64,000 nt of DNA from Lactarius indigo (lineage: Eukaryota; Basidiomycota; Agaricomycetes; Russulales; Russulaceae). Positions 35,642 through 48,338 of this stretch are shown here, one piece after another. The notes beneath the pieces are model-generated. The model worked only from the letters and a program-made list of their open reading frames with translations, ran no database searches and was not told where the DNA came from. Each line of letters begins with the position of its first letter. The first letter of the stretch is position 1. The DNA lies in contig JAFKAC010000004.1 in the NCBI GenBank assembly GCA_025766275.1, positions 1,922,001-1,986,000 on the forward strand. Reading direction: 5' to 3'. Made by a program: the position numbers and the translations under genes.

Positions 35642-38508
35642 ATGAGTAACTACTACCCAGAGCACGTCTACTTTCAGTCGCAGCCGTCATCTTCTGCGAT
35701 TGCACAATCATCTCTTCGTAGGTGTTCTGTCAAAGGATGTGGAAAGGACCTCCCTCAAGAGTACGCTCTCAAGATGTGCGACGACTGTCGCGGCCGTCAT
35801 CGCAAATACGCGACCACCAAACGTGCTAAGCGCAAGCAGGAGAAGGCCGCTGTCGGCGCACAACGCATCGGTAACGACGATGGCCGAGTCGTAACCTGGA
35901 TGCCTCCGGACCATCACGTTTCCTTGGGTCCTATTCCTGATGATTTGGATCCCGTTACAGTAGGGTCTTCCCTTTCTATCTAGTTCGTTAACTAAGTGTG
36001 GTATTAGAACATGCACGTCAGCCAAATCGATCCGCGTCTTTTTAACCCAACATCGTCTGAACTCGCAGGCGCTTTAACATTACCCCCCCTGGACTCGTCT
36101 ACCGATTCACAAGGCGCATATAATCCAACATTGGCCCAGATAGACGAGACCGGACCGCCTCCGTCTGCTGCGCGACCTGCTGTTCAGCCGCGCTACTGCT
36201 CCGTCAAGGGCTGCCGCAGCCTCATCGGCGGTGATTATCTCTTCAAGATGTGTGTCCCCTGCCGCAACCGCTACCGCGGGTATGGGATGACGAAGCGCTC
36301 TAAATGGAAGCGTGGCCGCGAGATTGCTACCCAAGAACTTGAGCGCGTGCGTGCGGAGGAGGATGCACGACGCGCACGCCAGGGTCTGCCGGTCAGTACC
36401 GTGCATTCACCGCCGTATTCCATTGACACCCCCTACAGCTTATTGGCCAGCTCCAAGCTTCTGACCGCCGTGCTTGGGAGAGGAAAGTCTCGGAGACCAT
36501 CCCTCGCCCGCCCGTTGTACAATATGCACCGATTTCGATGCTCCCGGTCCGTATGTGCACGGTGTCACATTGTCATACCGTGCTTCAAGGGCATTACCCA
36601 TACCGTCGCTGCGAGCGACACCGCTTGCAGAATAGGCACCACAGCAAACTAAAACGCGTACGAGACAAAGAAGTAAAATCTACACCTCTGCGACACGAGG
36701 GCTCGCTAAACCCTGAATCGCTTGGAAACGGGAGTAGGAAAGGCAAGGCAAGGGCCATCGAGCTACTTTACACGACACTAAACCTGGACTCTTACGACTT
36801 GGAAACCGAAGAAGCGGTGTCAGAAGTTCGTTCCGTTTTTATTTTATTTTTGGCACCTACTCACCGTAGTTGTTACTAGACCGAGGAAATACCCGACGAA
36901 AGCTCAATACCTCCTCCCGCTCGCGGTGCTCGTCGTTCAAATACGGTCTGTTCCGTCAAGTGGTGCCACAATGTGCTTGATTATCGTTCACCGTGGAAGA
37001 TGTGCGAAACCCATCGGGAGAAAGACCGCATGAATAGAAAACGCAAATCTGATCGCGACAAAGGCTTTCCCAGCGACGTAAATGAAGAAGTGGCTGGTCA
37101 AGTCGTCGAACATGCAAACATGGCTACAGATGTAGTGGAGTCGGTCACCGAGCCGTCGAGCTTGGCACTAGAAACCCCCACACCCGCCCCTGATCAGCCA
37201 ATCATCTTTATGGAACCATTGTTACCGCCAACCTTACCCTTACCTCCAGCCGAGGCACTTCCCAGCATCATGCCGCAACAATCGGAAATGTCCGAATACC
37301 CCGGCGTCTCTCCGCGGGACAGCCCTCTTCTTTCCTATGAACCCGCAATTCCGGGTGCGGATGTAATTGTTGACACCGCCGATCTGGGTGAGATAGACAT
37401 TGAGACCTCAAGTCAACAATCTATTACCGAAGATGCCTCAGCCGAGGACCTTTGTCCCAGAAATCCAGACGTATCTTCACATGGTCAGCAAGACATCCCT
37501 TCTGCGGCCTGGAGAAGTGCGATGAGCCCCGTGTCCTCTACAAGCGGTTCTGATTCCAGGTCGTCGAGCTCTGGCGCACACTCGGGGGTCACAGTGGCAA
37601 ACACAACCTCCAGTCCTACTACTTCGACCGCCTCGACAGCAGCTGGCTCAACTGGCACGAGCACTAGCGCAGCGCATGTACAGCCGCAGTTTCAAGTTCC
37701 GTATTACATGCCGCCTCCCTTCCCTTTACCATACACCCCAGGGCAACCACCGTTCTTTATCTCAGGTCCTTACTCACCAATGCCATACCCGCTGCGGCCA
37801 TCGTACCCATACGGTACATCTACCCCCGGTCCGTTCCAAGCGTACCAATTTGCCCCAGTGCCGCCTCCGCCTGGACAACTGGCACCATATACGTTGCGAC
37901 CCTATCCATATCCCGCTTGGGCACCATATGCGAACGGATCCATGGAAACAAACTGGTTCGACGCCAGTGTGCAAGCGCATGTACAGATACACACACAGGT
38001 GCAGACGAAGTCACTGCGTGCCAAGCGTGGGTGGGTTGCCGATCAGCTCGCACCTGGCGAAGACGGCCTGCGTATTGTCATGGTCAAGCCGAGGGGCATT
38101 AGCGACATCGACATCACTTCTCCGGCTAATTCTGTTGCGTTGGCGTCCGCATCGAAGTCCAGACCGTCCAGACCCTCGCAGACAGTTCCTGAGTCAAGCC
38201 TGGGTCGTTCGCCACAAAGTTCAGCCGATAGTCCGCGTCCGCATGTAGAGGCGTCGAGCACCACGCGGCCCGCAACGGATTCCGCCCCTGCGGTCAGTAC
38301 TGTATTTACCATCCTTATCGTCATAACTCTCACGGTGCTTCCTTTCCAGCGCTCTTGTTCGTGTCGCCGGCAAATACCAGCCGAAGCTCCAGGTACACTG
38401 TGCGAGCGCTGCAAGATGCGCCTCAAGAGGCGGCTGGAGAAAACGAAACGCAGGCTAAAGCTCGAGCCTAGGAAGACCCGAACCCAGACGCAGCGGTTGA
38501 TGACCTGA
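35642..38508 (+). CDS. Protein with five Cys-rich modules, putative zinc- and nucleic-acid-binding
   Basis: Five exons (35642-35959, 36008-36391, 36439-36825, 36880-38292, 38350-38508) give 886 residues in one clean frame. Five modules share C-x4-C-x12-C-x2-[C/H] followed by a strongly basic helix. Module 1 is CSVKGC...KMCDDC, module 2 CSVKGC...KMCVPC, module 3 CTVSHC...RRCERH, module 4 CSVKWC...KMCETH, and module 5 (shortened, C-x-C) CSC...LCERC. Basic tails look like YATTKRAKRK and RLKRRLEKTKRRLK. Between modules 4 and 5 lies a long Pro/Ser/Thr/Tyr-rich region (VPYYMPPPFPLPYTPGQPPF). The spacing differs from GATA or C2H2 fingers. A zinc-stabilised DNA-binding role is inference. The last exon was copied with the downstream duplication. 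Confidence 0.82.
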
Positions 38509-38747
38509 GGCATTCTCTCTCCTGCGAGTCAGCCCAGCAGTGCAAAAGCGTGAGCGGTGACAGAAGTGACGTTAGCTATAGGTTGTGATTGTCATTATCC
38601 GATTTGAGATAGCATGGGCCCGAGGATAAGACTGTATCCGATAAGTTCGGACACTTTCGGCTTCTTTACAACTACAAATGGTACCGTATTTCTTTTTATC
38701 ACCCGACTGGAGCTTGTCCTAGCAACCCTTCGTCAATCAATTGTGCC

Positions 38748-40910
38748 ATGGCGGACATAGAGAATGTCAGAGGCTCAACATGGGATTTCGACGAAAAACA
38801 TCAGGATAGCGAGTGGGAGAATCAGAGTCTTCCTGTTGCCAAATGGCTGTCGCTCTCCCGGAAACTCTTGACTTGGGGGGTTGAACTTCGTGGTCGGTCA
38901 CAAGTCTCGAATTACCAAGCTCGGCTGACCCTAGCGCGCACGCTACAGGTATTCACCCTGTCGCCGTTGAAGACAGGAAAGAGACGCAGTTTAATAAGAT
39001 ATTTTTTATATGGCTCTCCGCAAATACCAACATTCTGTCGTGCGTGGTTCCATTCTTTTTCACTTAATTGCTGCGGTGGTTGAGCTCGCTTCGTTTCTGT
39101 CTCAGATTCTCCTCGGGGACGCTGGGCCCTGTAGCTTTCGAACTTGGCCTCCGAGATTCTTGCCTGGTCATCCTATTCTTTAACCTGCTCTTCGCCATCC
39201 CCCCTGCATACTTGTGAGTACGACCACGCGACTTCGCTTTGTTATAGCAGCAGTGCTGAGCTGGAAAAGCTCTACTTGGGGCCCAAAACTGGGGTTGCGC
39301 CAATTATGCTCAACGCGATACACTTTCGGGTAAGCAGCCGAGAATTAGCTCAGCGATATAGCAGCTGATCGGACCGACATAGTTACTATGGCGTCATGAT
39401 CCCTAGCATGCTTAGCGTTATCGGTTTCATCGGTTTTGCCGTTCTGAACTGCATAGTGGGCGGCCAGGCACTCGCGAGTGTCGGTAATGTCAGTTGGACA
39501 GTGAGTAAATGTAACATTCTCATGTTCGCGGTCTCAAAAGAAAATTAAAATGCTAGCGTTGGGATCGTAGTCATCTCCGTGATCTCTCTTTTCGTCAGTG
39601 TACACAGTCATCACAAATCCTACGTTTACCTGATGCATTAACGGACAGATATCGTTCTGTGGGCTCAAAGTTCTTAGCTTGTACGCGCTGTCACCTCTCA
39701 CCCTAGATATCGCTTAGCCTCCCTTGCTGACCCTTTTGCAGGTTCGAGCGAGTAATTTGGGTCCCCATCGTCCTCGTGTTCCTCATTGCCACATGCGTCA
39801 GTGGCAAGCACTTTGCCGACGCGCCAGCAGCACTGCCTGCCACCGCGTCACAGATTCTCACTTTTGGAGCAACCATTGCCGGCTTCACGATGACGTGGGC
39901 GATAATCAGCTCGGACTACACCACGTACTTCCACCCAAGGGTCTCGAGGTTCGCTGTATCTAATGACGTGACAGCTACTCTCTGACTTAACTTCCGAACA
40001 AACATAGCTGGCGAATCTTCTGGTATTCGTACACTGGCCTCACCGTGCCTATTGTGAGAAGGAAAAGTCGCATCCGCTATCCACGCAGTCACACTGATCT
40101 TTTAAATCTCTGAGGTCGCGCTTCAATGTTTGGGAGCGGCTGCAGCAATAACCGCGCCCGTTGTGCCTGCTTGGGAAGAAAAGTACGCCGGTGGTAATGT
40201 CGGTGGGCTTATTGACGCGATGCTTCAACCCGTCGGCAAATTTGGGAAGGTCTTAATGGTGTTCGCCAGCTTAAGCGTGACCGGAAACAACGCCCCCACG
40301 ATATACTCTTTCGGCATGAGCTTCCAGACTTTCATACCACCACTAGTGGTCGTTCCCAGATATGTGTTCTCGGTGATCGCGACTGCAGTGTAAGTGCGAG
40401 TTCTCCATTCTCCATACTTCTTCCTTCCCAACATCCCAAGCACGGCGCTGAAACAATTGCGCAAAAGGATAATCCCACTGTCAATTGCGGGCCAGCACAA
40501 GTTATATTCGGCACTTTCCAATTTCCTGAGTATCATCGGTTATTGGGCAGGTGTGCGCTCTCGATTCTTTGCGTAATTATCGATGTCGATCTGGCTGACC
40601 AAATTGGGGTGAATCTGCAGGGCCATGGGCAGCTGCAGTCTTGGTAGAGCACCTCTACTTCCGCAAGGGAGACTTTGCGCTCTACAACCTCCAATCTTGG
40701 AACGTGCCGTCGGAGCTCCCGCTAGGCGCAGCTGCTCTGACCGCATCTGCGCTGAGCTTTGCGTTTGTCATTCCGTCGATGGACCAAGTCTGGTACGAGG
40801 GCCCGATTGCGCGCACGACTGGGGACATCGGCATCGAGATGGCGATGGCGGTCACGGCGTTGTTGTATGTCCCGCTGCGCCATCTCGAAAAGCGTTGGAA
40901 GGGCGTTTGA
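38748..40910 (+). CDS. Purine-cytosine permease (NCS1/FCY2 family), one doubtful splice junction
   Basis: A proton-coupled nucleobase importer of the plasma membrane. The N-terminus is MADIENVRGSTWDFDEKHQD, followed by KWLSLSRKLLTWGVELRGI. About twelve membrane segments follow in about eleven exons; landmarks are TQFNKIFFIWLSANTNILFS, SGTLGPVAFELGLRD, STWGPKLGLRQLCSTRYTFG, GFIGFAVLNCIVGGQALASV, MTWAIISSDYTTYFHP, GGLIDAMLQPVGKFGKVLMV, TGNNAPTIYSFGMSFQTFIP and HLYFRKGDFALYNLQSWN. It ends LRHLEKRWKGV. Every junction keeps frame except 39511-39556: the donor after SWT and the acceptor before VGIVVISV are out of phase by one base, while the pseudogene copy is in phase there. It may be an indel error or a broken gene. 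Confidence 0.8.
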
Positions 40911-41430
40911 ATGGCGGGGAAAGTGGAATAAAGCGGGTTTAATGTTTGTTTTGTTCCAGAATGTTCAGAGTAAAAGAGGAGACGGGCAATCTACCACGCG
41001 AACTCGGGAGTTGTCACTTGTACTATAATGGCTTGTCGCCTTGCGGCAATCCTGATTCCCTTGTATTACACCGCCGCTCATCATTGCAAGGAGCTTGGAT
41101 GACTTGAGCTACCTTGCTTCCTACTTTTGGGAATGGTCGACGAGTGAATATTTGCGACTAGGTATGATCATACGACGGCACATCAGCCTGGGTATCGGCA
41201 GTGTATGGTGGTAAACTTAATGTAAGATCGTCTGAATGGGAGGCGTGATATGACCAATTATAGGGTGAGGTGAGCGACATGATAATTAATATTAAGTCTG
41301 ATCTGATCCTAATTTGTAGACGCAATTGTATTCCGTATTCCGCAACAAGTACAATCTGGCCGCGTTTGTATGGAGGTGTGCATCAGATGGACGGGTCGGG
41401 AAAATAACTCGACACAGTGATCAATATATC
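40911..41430. other. Spacer between convergent permease and FunK1 (A1)
   Basis: No gene. It keeps the empty site (around 41290) of the insertion that is present in copy A2 (55650-56803): the sequence passes directly from gataattaatattaag to tctgatctgatcc. Confidence 0.6.
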
Positions 41431-43872
41431 CTATTCGTTCTCGCTGGCTCGTGTTCTGCTACTACCAGATCCGAAGGAAGATCGATGTCGCTGAAGCCCG
41501 ACCATATCCCTCGATTGCGACGCCTGTGTCGAACTGGGTGGGAACCGCCCTCTACGCCTCTCGTTAAAATCTTTCCCACCATCGTCTTCGGCCTTGCGTT
41601 TTCGGCGATTTCTGCTCATCGCAGGATCCGGACGAAACTTGACCTTGTAAAGACTGCCGTCGTTCTTTACGTCCCAGCTCTTGTCCCACCTGGAGTCCAA
41701 GTGTTTGTCGATAATCGCCAATACTTCTTCAGAAGACCGGAGTTTCTCGAGCGCGTCCTGGACTTGCGCATCTCGGTCCCTTTTAGATTTGATCCCCAAT
41801 TTCATCGAGGGTGCGGTGTCGAGGGGTGGATCCACGTGGCGATACAGATTATTGAAGAGGGAGCGTAATTCCTCAATGATGTCTTTGCAAGGTGTTTCGA
41901 TGAGACTTCCAACGATCGCGCCACCAAGATCCTTTTGTCCCAGACAACAAATTTTTCCCCTACCCCCCCTGATGATGCCGTCATCATCCATGTCCTCGTT
42001 TTGGTCGAAAACATTTTGCATTTCTTTTGACAGATCGAGCTTCCCAGGACTTTTGCACTTTACGACCAGATATAGGAGTACCCAAAAGAACGACTCTAGG
42101 TCGTCAGATACTTCATGAGGCCTGGCCGAAGGATCCCGTAAACGCGCTATGGATATGAATTGCCATGTTCCCTGAATCCAATGTTGAGTAACTGCAGAGT
42201 GCGTCAACCCGATCTCGTACCGTGCGTGAATGTTGTCTTTGCTTCCCGCTCCCGTCCCTCACCACCTTCTTCGACAGGTCCCAGTCAATCAGGATCCCCG
42301 ATCCTTCTTTGGTGATCAGGATATTTCCGGCGCTCACATCTCTGTGAAGGATTCCGACCCTCTCGTACGCCTGTGTATGTGCTGTGGTGAATTTCTCAAT
42401 ATCGACAACAGCAATGAGTCAACAGTGCACACGTACCGATGATAGCATCTCGAATTACTTGGCACAGCTCCCGTGTTGATCTAAACGTGTACACCGACTC
42501 CCCCAGTGTTTCCAACACAAGTCGATAGTGTACGTAAGGATCAACACGAGGTTGACCAGGACACCAGTGGTTTCCTTTCACGAACTCCTGAGTCATCGTC
42601 CTCTGAACAGCGGAAGAGTCAGTAAGCCCACACTCCGGTGACAAAGGAACGTCGCCCGCGAGCCCCAATTTCGCAATGTTGGTTACCTGGGCGTCGTGTA
42701 GCTCACGATACACGTCACCCTCCTTTTCAATCCCATCGCGATCAGTCCGCCAGAAGTCCTTCAAATACACCAGATTTCTGGTTTCGGGGTCGTAAGCGAT
42801 GTATCCGAAAGTGGAACGACCGAAAAGCGCTTCGCTATCCCACATGGCACTTGGTGCGATGTAATACTTGATCTGACCATTGGGAGTGCGATCGTCGCGA
42901 ACAAGGAACTTGTGAAGGTCCTCCTTTGCAACGTTCTCCAACCCCTGGTAGGTCCTCAGCTTGGACAATGCTTCCTCGGCCTCGTCACCCCCGACGGAGG
43001 TGACGGTGGTGTCGTAGCCGCGCTTCACGTCAGAAAGGAAGTTGAGTCTCCATAAGAATTCGAAAAGGGTGTCGGGTTGGGTGGTCCAGTCGAACGACGC
43101 GGTGTATATGACGCCGCTGCGATCCCAGCGAAGTAGACGACCAGTGTTGCCAAAGAGGACCACCGAGAAAGAGAATACGCGAAACTGAGAGCGATGAATA
43201 GCAGAGGTGTAGGCAATTAACTGGCCGCTGACTCGATAAGCGCCTTTTGTCCATCGTAAGTGGCTCTTCAGGTCTTGATTTGCCGCCGCTTCTTTCTTCA
43301 TCTTGTCCAGATCACGAAATACGTCGTCATTGCTATTCTTATTCTCGATCCACAGGTCCACTGCAGTCCAGTCTAGCGATGGCTGACTCCCGGAGTGAGT
43401 CGACGGATTGTTGCGGTCAGTACCAGAATAGATGGCGATGTCGGGTTTCAAGTTTGCCGATATACGATGAGTAGTATTTACGAACTTTAGGTGTGGGCAA
43501 AGCCCAGCATCCTCGATTAATTGAATCTGGAAGAAACACAAGTAAGTATGGGAAGGGGGCATCTACAAGTGTAGCGATACTCACAAATTCGTTCTCGTTC
43601 TGAGACACTGTCTCGTGGGCAAAGTTAATTGTGGCTGTTGGTCGTTTCTTCTGTGCCCCCGACACGAATTCTTTCAAGAAAGAATCCACGGGCATGGGCC
43701 CGACGAATTTCTCGCATGCGTCGAAGGCCATGTTTTTGTAGCGTGACGAGGCCTTGGACTTTGCAGGTGTAGACGAATGGGGACCGGCGTCACTGACTTC
43801 CTTCCTTAGAGGAGTAGTGTCGAATATGCTTCCTAGAGGATGGTGATTGGAATTGGGTGGTGTAGTGGGCAT
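41431..43872 (-). CDS. FunK1-type fungal protein kinase, copy A1 (intact)
   Basis: FunK1 kinases are a mushroom-expanded family with a degenerate eukaryotic-like kinase fold. The start is [20 protein letters not shown]; the N-terminal domain includes [20 protein letters not shown]. The first intron (about 43528-43585) has a GT donor (GAATTT|GTGAGT). The large second exon carries [20 protein letters not shown] and [20 protein letters not shown]. After a second intron come the catalytic loop [14 protein letters not shown] and the metal-binding motif LIDWDLSKK, then [11 protein letters not shown] and [20 protein letters not shown]. The C-terminus is a basic, Ser-rich tail ([20 protein letters not shown]). 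All exons are open. Substrates are unknown. Confidence 0.9.
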
Positions 43873-44560
43873 GATGTCGAGAATTGGGGCGTAGATTGAA
43901 TGTAGGAATCACTCACTATTTCGAGGTATTAATCGCGGCCTGACACAATGGAAGCAGCGTGGGGACCCTAGTTATGTGTCCGTGTGGACGACACGATTAT
44001 CGATACGCATGAGCCTGAGTTTCAAGTTAGGCCAGACAACCGCGGGCGCTACCGTGACCACAACAATTGAGAAGCGAGACGCGACTTATCACGTGCCCGT
44101 GAAGTTGGAAGGTTGCGTTGGCGGTGTCTCTCATAGGAAGAGGTTGGGAATGGGTCGCGATGAGTGAATATTTGCGACGAGGTATCGGCCTGAGTATCGA
44201 CAGTGTAGTAAGCTTACTGTGGACAAGATCGACCGAGTGATATGACCGATGATAGGATACTTTCAGTAATTTTTGGCACCAGGTTCTTGGTATCAAATGA
44301 GTCAGTGTCTGAGCGATTTCCTCCTCCGAGTCGCTGCCATTGCACTTGCCAATCAGGGAAAACAGGGATTGCGTAGATTTTTTGTTTTTGTGCGCCAAGT
44401 GACCCGAGGAACAACTCACTTTTAGAACCCGACTTACCTTCTAATGATCCGATGCACTGATGTCTCTAGTCGTCGAACTATGATAGGAGATATGGCCGGG
44501 GAAGGGCATGGAATAGGCACGTCATTTACTCATCCCTATTTATCTACTTCTTCTTACTGC
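43873..44560. other. Spacer between FunK1 (A1) and DUF6535 fragment
   Basis: No gene. Collinear with 59358-60030 in copy A2. It holds the FunK1 promoter and the 5' region of the divergent DUF6535 fragment. Confidence 0.5.
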
Positions 44561-44870
44561 CTCTGCTATGAGTAGGCAACAATCGTTACTCATCCCAAGT
44601 GTCGCAGGGAGAGTCAGCCTTCACCGAAGGATCTGAGGATCTGTTCTCCATGTATCTCAACAGTACGGAGGATCAGAAAATGACTGACCGCTGAAAACCA
44701 GATGCTGATGAAATCCTTGTCTTCGTAAGTGATTGTCCTTACTTGCCCTTCTACAACACCGGCCTCGACCCTATACCTATAGACCGGTCTATTCTCCGCC
44801 GCGGTCGCCACGTTTATCGGAGTGTCCATCCAGGATTTTCGGCCGGACTCGCAGGTGCCAGCACTTTTCC
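44561..44870 (+). pseudogene. Truncated DUF6535 gene fragment at the end of copy A1
   Basis: It matches the start of the DUF6535 gene at 60036-62361: LFSMYLNSTEDQKMTDR, then a Trp codon changed to stop (tgg to tga at about 44690), DADEILVF, an intron, and GLFSAAVATFIGVSIQDFRP. Homology ends abruptly near 44850. The rest of the gene, including the membrane segments, is absent. Confidence 0.75.
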
Positions 44871-46207
44871 AGGGCCGACGTTTGCGCCTCATATGAGTAC
44901 TGTTGCCGGGGGCGATGGCGTCCCGAAGCCTGGTTTGTGCAAGGACAAGGACGTTGCTCCCCTCACGGCGAATCGCGCAATTCACGCAAACACTGACTGC
45001 TCCTGATCTTTTGGTACAATCCTTGCCACTGCCATCGGAAGCCAACTTGGACACAGCAGCCATCGCGGGTCCATCACAACGGGCTGGGCGTACCGGAGAC
45101 CATTCTCCACATCCTTCGCATTGCCGATACGATATCGTTTAATGGGTCCGCCAATCTCTTAGCTGTGCGCGTGCGATACGGTATATATTCCTGTTGGGTT
45201 CTTGGATATCACAATAGTGATCCTGTTCAATAATATATTCGTTTTGTGTATCCTATTACACATCGTCGCAGTGAGGTGGAGTGTCCATGCTTCCGTGTGT
45301 CATTTGCGTCGGGCGACAGGCGGAGAGGAAGACGAATTCGGTTGCGGGAAGTCAGGAGTGCACGATTTTGAGGAGTGCGAGACGATCCCCGCCGCAAAGC
45401 TTGACCGAGGAGTCAAATCGAATATACGAGCGGCGGCGCGCAACGTCTGACGGTCGGCGCGAGCTAGTCCGTTAACAAGCCGGCGCGAATCGCTTTATTC
45501 AAGACAACCTGTTATTACCAGGAAGCAAAGGGGACGGGGGGGAGCTCGTCGTCATGGCCCAGCGCTCGACTTAGGTTGCGGACACCTGCGGCGCAGCACC
45601 TACTTGCAGGTTGGGTCCCGGTTGGTGCTCTGATACACATGGTCGCCGAGGACGAGCAGACGCACGTCGTGTTCTAGCTGAGCAACATCCAGACCTGCAT
45701 TTACTTCACGTATTGTTTGCGCTGCCATTAAAGAGCCGGGCGTCGAAGAGAGACGGACTCCCGGGTCACGTACCGTATTCCTTGGTGGTGTCTACATGCG
45801 TGTGCTGCCAGGCCTGCAGGTCGTCAAGTCTTCCGCTTAGAAATATCCAGGGGTGCGTAAATAATGGGTACGGTTGCGCAGCGAGGACGGCGTCGAGCTT
45901 GAAGCTTGAAGGCCAGAACAAAGTCAAAGATGGTCAGTTCGGACAGAGCCGTGGAGATCGCGTCAATCACGGTGGGCTATGTCGCTTGCGGCGCGGTCTC
46001 TGCACGGAGAACAAGCTTCAGCTGATGAAACAGAAAGAGAGGCAGAAGAGACCGTACAGCTGCCCCGCTTCGGAGAATGCGGTAACAAGGCGCTATTCTC
46101 CGGGGACCAAAAGACGGAGGCTCGAACGTCACGCGGTCACGTGCATCTTGTCCAATCGCGAGCGAGACGTATTCAAATGACTGGCGACTAGCGCACCATA
46201 AACTTCA
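44871..46207. other. Stretch without a recognised gene
   Basis: Several frames of 80-190 codons exist (the longest at 45611-46180), but none shows a known motif, codon character or splice support. A short ttgaagc motif occurs at about 45898. It may be decayed DNA between duplication units. Confidence 0.45.
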
Positions 46208-48338
46208 ATGTCCCGAGCTCCTTACCAAGATAACAACCCAGCCGAGCCAGGTATTGACCCGAGAACAGGTACTCTTCTTCCACTTAGCTTTATCCCCATC
46301 ATTGACGCTCACGCAGGTGACTACCAGTATTACCCACCCCAGTCGGCGCAGAATCAAGCATCCCAAGGCGTGTCTAACTTCGTCGATGGCTCCGGGCCTA
46401 TTTTTTCGATGTATTTAGAAATGGCTTCGGAAGAGGACAAGAAGATGACTGAGGAATGGAAAGCGGACGCTGATGGGATCCTCGTATTTGTGCGTCTCCG
46501 TCATTTAATGCCATGCTTGACCCCGACTCAATGGTCATAGACCGGTTTATTCTCTGCTGCCGTCGCGTCGTTGATCTCAGTATCGATTCAGGATATTCGA
46601 CCGAATCCACAGGACACCTCCAACTTCTACCTCGCAAACATCTATCAGACCGTTTCCAATCCGAATCGATCCGACATTTCCCTTCCTTCTTCCCCACCGC
46701 CATTCTCTCCACCAACGTATGCCATCTGGGTCAATTCACTTTGGTTCTTGAGCTTGGTCATCAGTATTTCTTGTGCTCTCCTCGCGACCTTGCTACAACA
46801 GTGGGCACGAAGATACCTCAAGGCCAATCAGCTACGTTACAGTCCCAACAAGCGAGCTCGGATCCGCGCTTTCTTTGCAGAAGGCGTCGACAGGTTTCTC
46901 CTCCCATGGGCAGTTGAAGCACTGCCTACGCTTCTCCACGCTTCCCTGTTCTTGTTCTTTGCAGGCCTGGCCGTGTTCCTGTGGAACGTTAATCTCACGA
47001 TCTTCAAGTTGGTGCTGTCATGGATCGGCGTTTGCACGGCTGTGTACGGATGCATCACAATCATTCCAGTCATTCGTCATGACAGCCCACACTACACCCC
47101 ACTCTCATTGCTGGTGTGGAACATTGTTAATGAGATACTATTTCTCACATGCCGTGCTCTTCGGAGGCTCGCCCGGTTGGACTATTTTAGTTTTGAAGCC
47201 TACAATCGCTTTCATGCCTTGGAGCAAAGTTATCACAAACTACTTCAGGGGATGCAGAAGGCAGCAGAGGACACCGCTCTGAATGCGCCATCGGAGATCG
47301 ATACCCGTGCATTTCTATGGATGCTCGATAGTTTGGACGAAGATCACGAACTGGAACGCTTCTTTTCGGGCTTACCCGGCTTCCGGAGTTCCAAGGTGGT
47401 CGACGATCCTCTGCCTGGTCTCACCAACTGGCAAAAGTGGAAGCTTTTGAACGCATTGATCGGATTGTCGGACTGCACCTTCTCATCCGATTTGTTGCCT
47501 GAGCCGGTCAAAAGTAGGAGAGCCGTCATTTGTGCGAGGGCCATCGACCCGGCGGACATTCCTCGTGCATTCTCGCGGGTTCTCCACAAAATCACATACG
47601 AAGACCAGCATGGGCCGGTGCAATCCGCCGGAATTGCGCGTCTTGTAAGAGACTGGGGTAATAGCAAAGGCGAAGATATTCCTATCAATATCTCAGCCAT
47701 AGTTTCCAGTGTTGTCGCAAGGGCACAACGGCGCGACGACCATTGGTTTGCTATCGCCTCCGACGAATTTGGCGTCTCGGAATCTGTGCTTCGCAGCTAC
47801 GCAGCACACGGTGAGAACTTGTCACTTGCCATATTGATTCAAATTACTCGCCAGCATTTTAGCCATTACTGGGAAGAGTCCTGGCCGACGTATATGTTCT
47901 GGAAGATTCTAGAAGCAGCTTCGAAATTCAATGTACAAGATACGTCACCTGAGCTACAGCACGAGTTATGTGCACTCTGGAATCAAATCTTTCTCAAAGC
48001 GCAGATCGTCGACAGTTCGAGGAATCACGCCATATATCCTTAGACCGATTCGCAATGCTTACATCGTTCTGCATCGCGGTACCGATTCTGCCCCAACACG
48101 ATTCTCCGCCTCCACGGATGATGAGGACCACATTCTGAGGGAGCTAGCCGCGTATCCGGTGTGCAACATCGCTAGCCATGTTCACGACCACTCTGCCCCA
48201 ACAACTCTTGCTCACACCACTCTCCATAATGGCGCTGCGCTGACCCCTGCTCCCCTTTCCAGCCCCGATGCGCCGTCCTCGTCCGCCCCCACTCCACATC
48301 ATGTCGACGAAAGCCCTCACGAATGTACCACCACTTGA
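46208..48338 (+). CDS. DUF6535 membrane protein, copy B, frame break near the 3' end
   Basis: DUF6535 proteins are mushroom-specific multi-pass proteins of unknown role. The N-terminus MSRAPYQDNNPAEPGIDPRT leads to EDKKMTEEWKADADGILVF, an intron (46490-46539), then TGLFSAAVASLISVSIQDIR and the membrane segments WVNSLWFLSLVISISCALLA, LFLFFAGLAVFLWNVNLTIF and VLSWIGVCTAVYGCITIIPV. A soluble C-terminal part contains LDEDHELERFFSGLPGF. The frame stops at 48041-48043 (RNHAIYP). One base away, another frame continues with ILRPIRNAYIVLHRGTDSAP to 48338, matching copy C, so the original protein was at least 95 residues longer. Open Ser/Pro-rich frames continue to about 49070. Confidence 0.8.

Larger units (their letters stand above)
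38450..44870. repeat. Segmental duplication, copy A1
   Basis: Collinear with 52967-60400. It starts inside the last exon of the Cys-module gene (aggaagacccg followed by ..cagcggttgatgacctgagg) and runs through permease, FunK1 kinase and the first part of a DUF6535 gene, including introns and intergenic DNA, so the copy was made at the DNA level. Confidence 0.85.

Noticed and set aside
45611..46180. A 189-codon + strand frame
   Set aside because: Unrecognisable, no start context or homologous copy elsewhere in the duplicated region.
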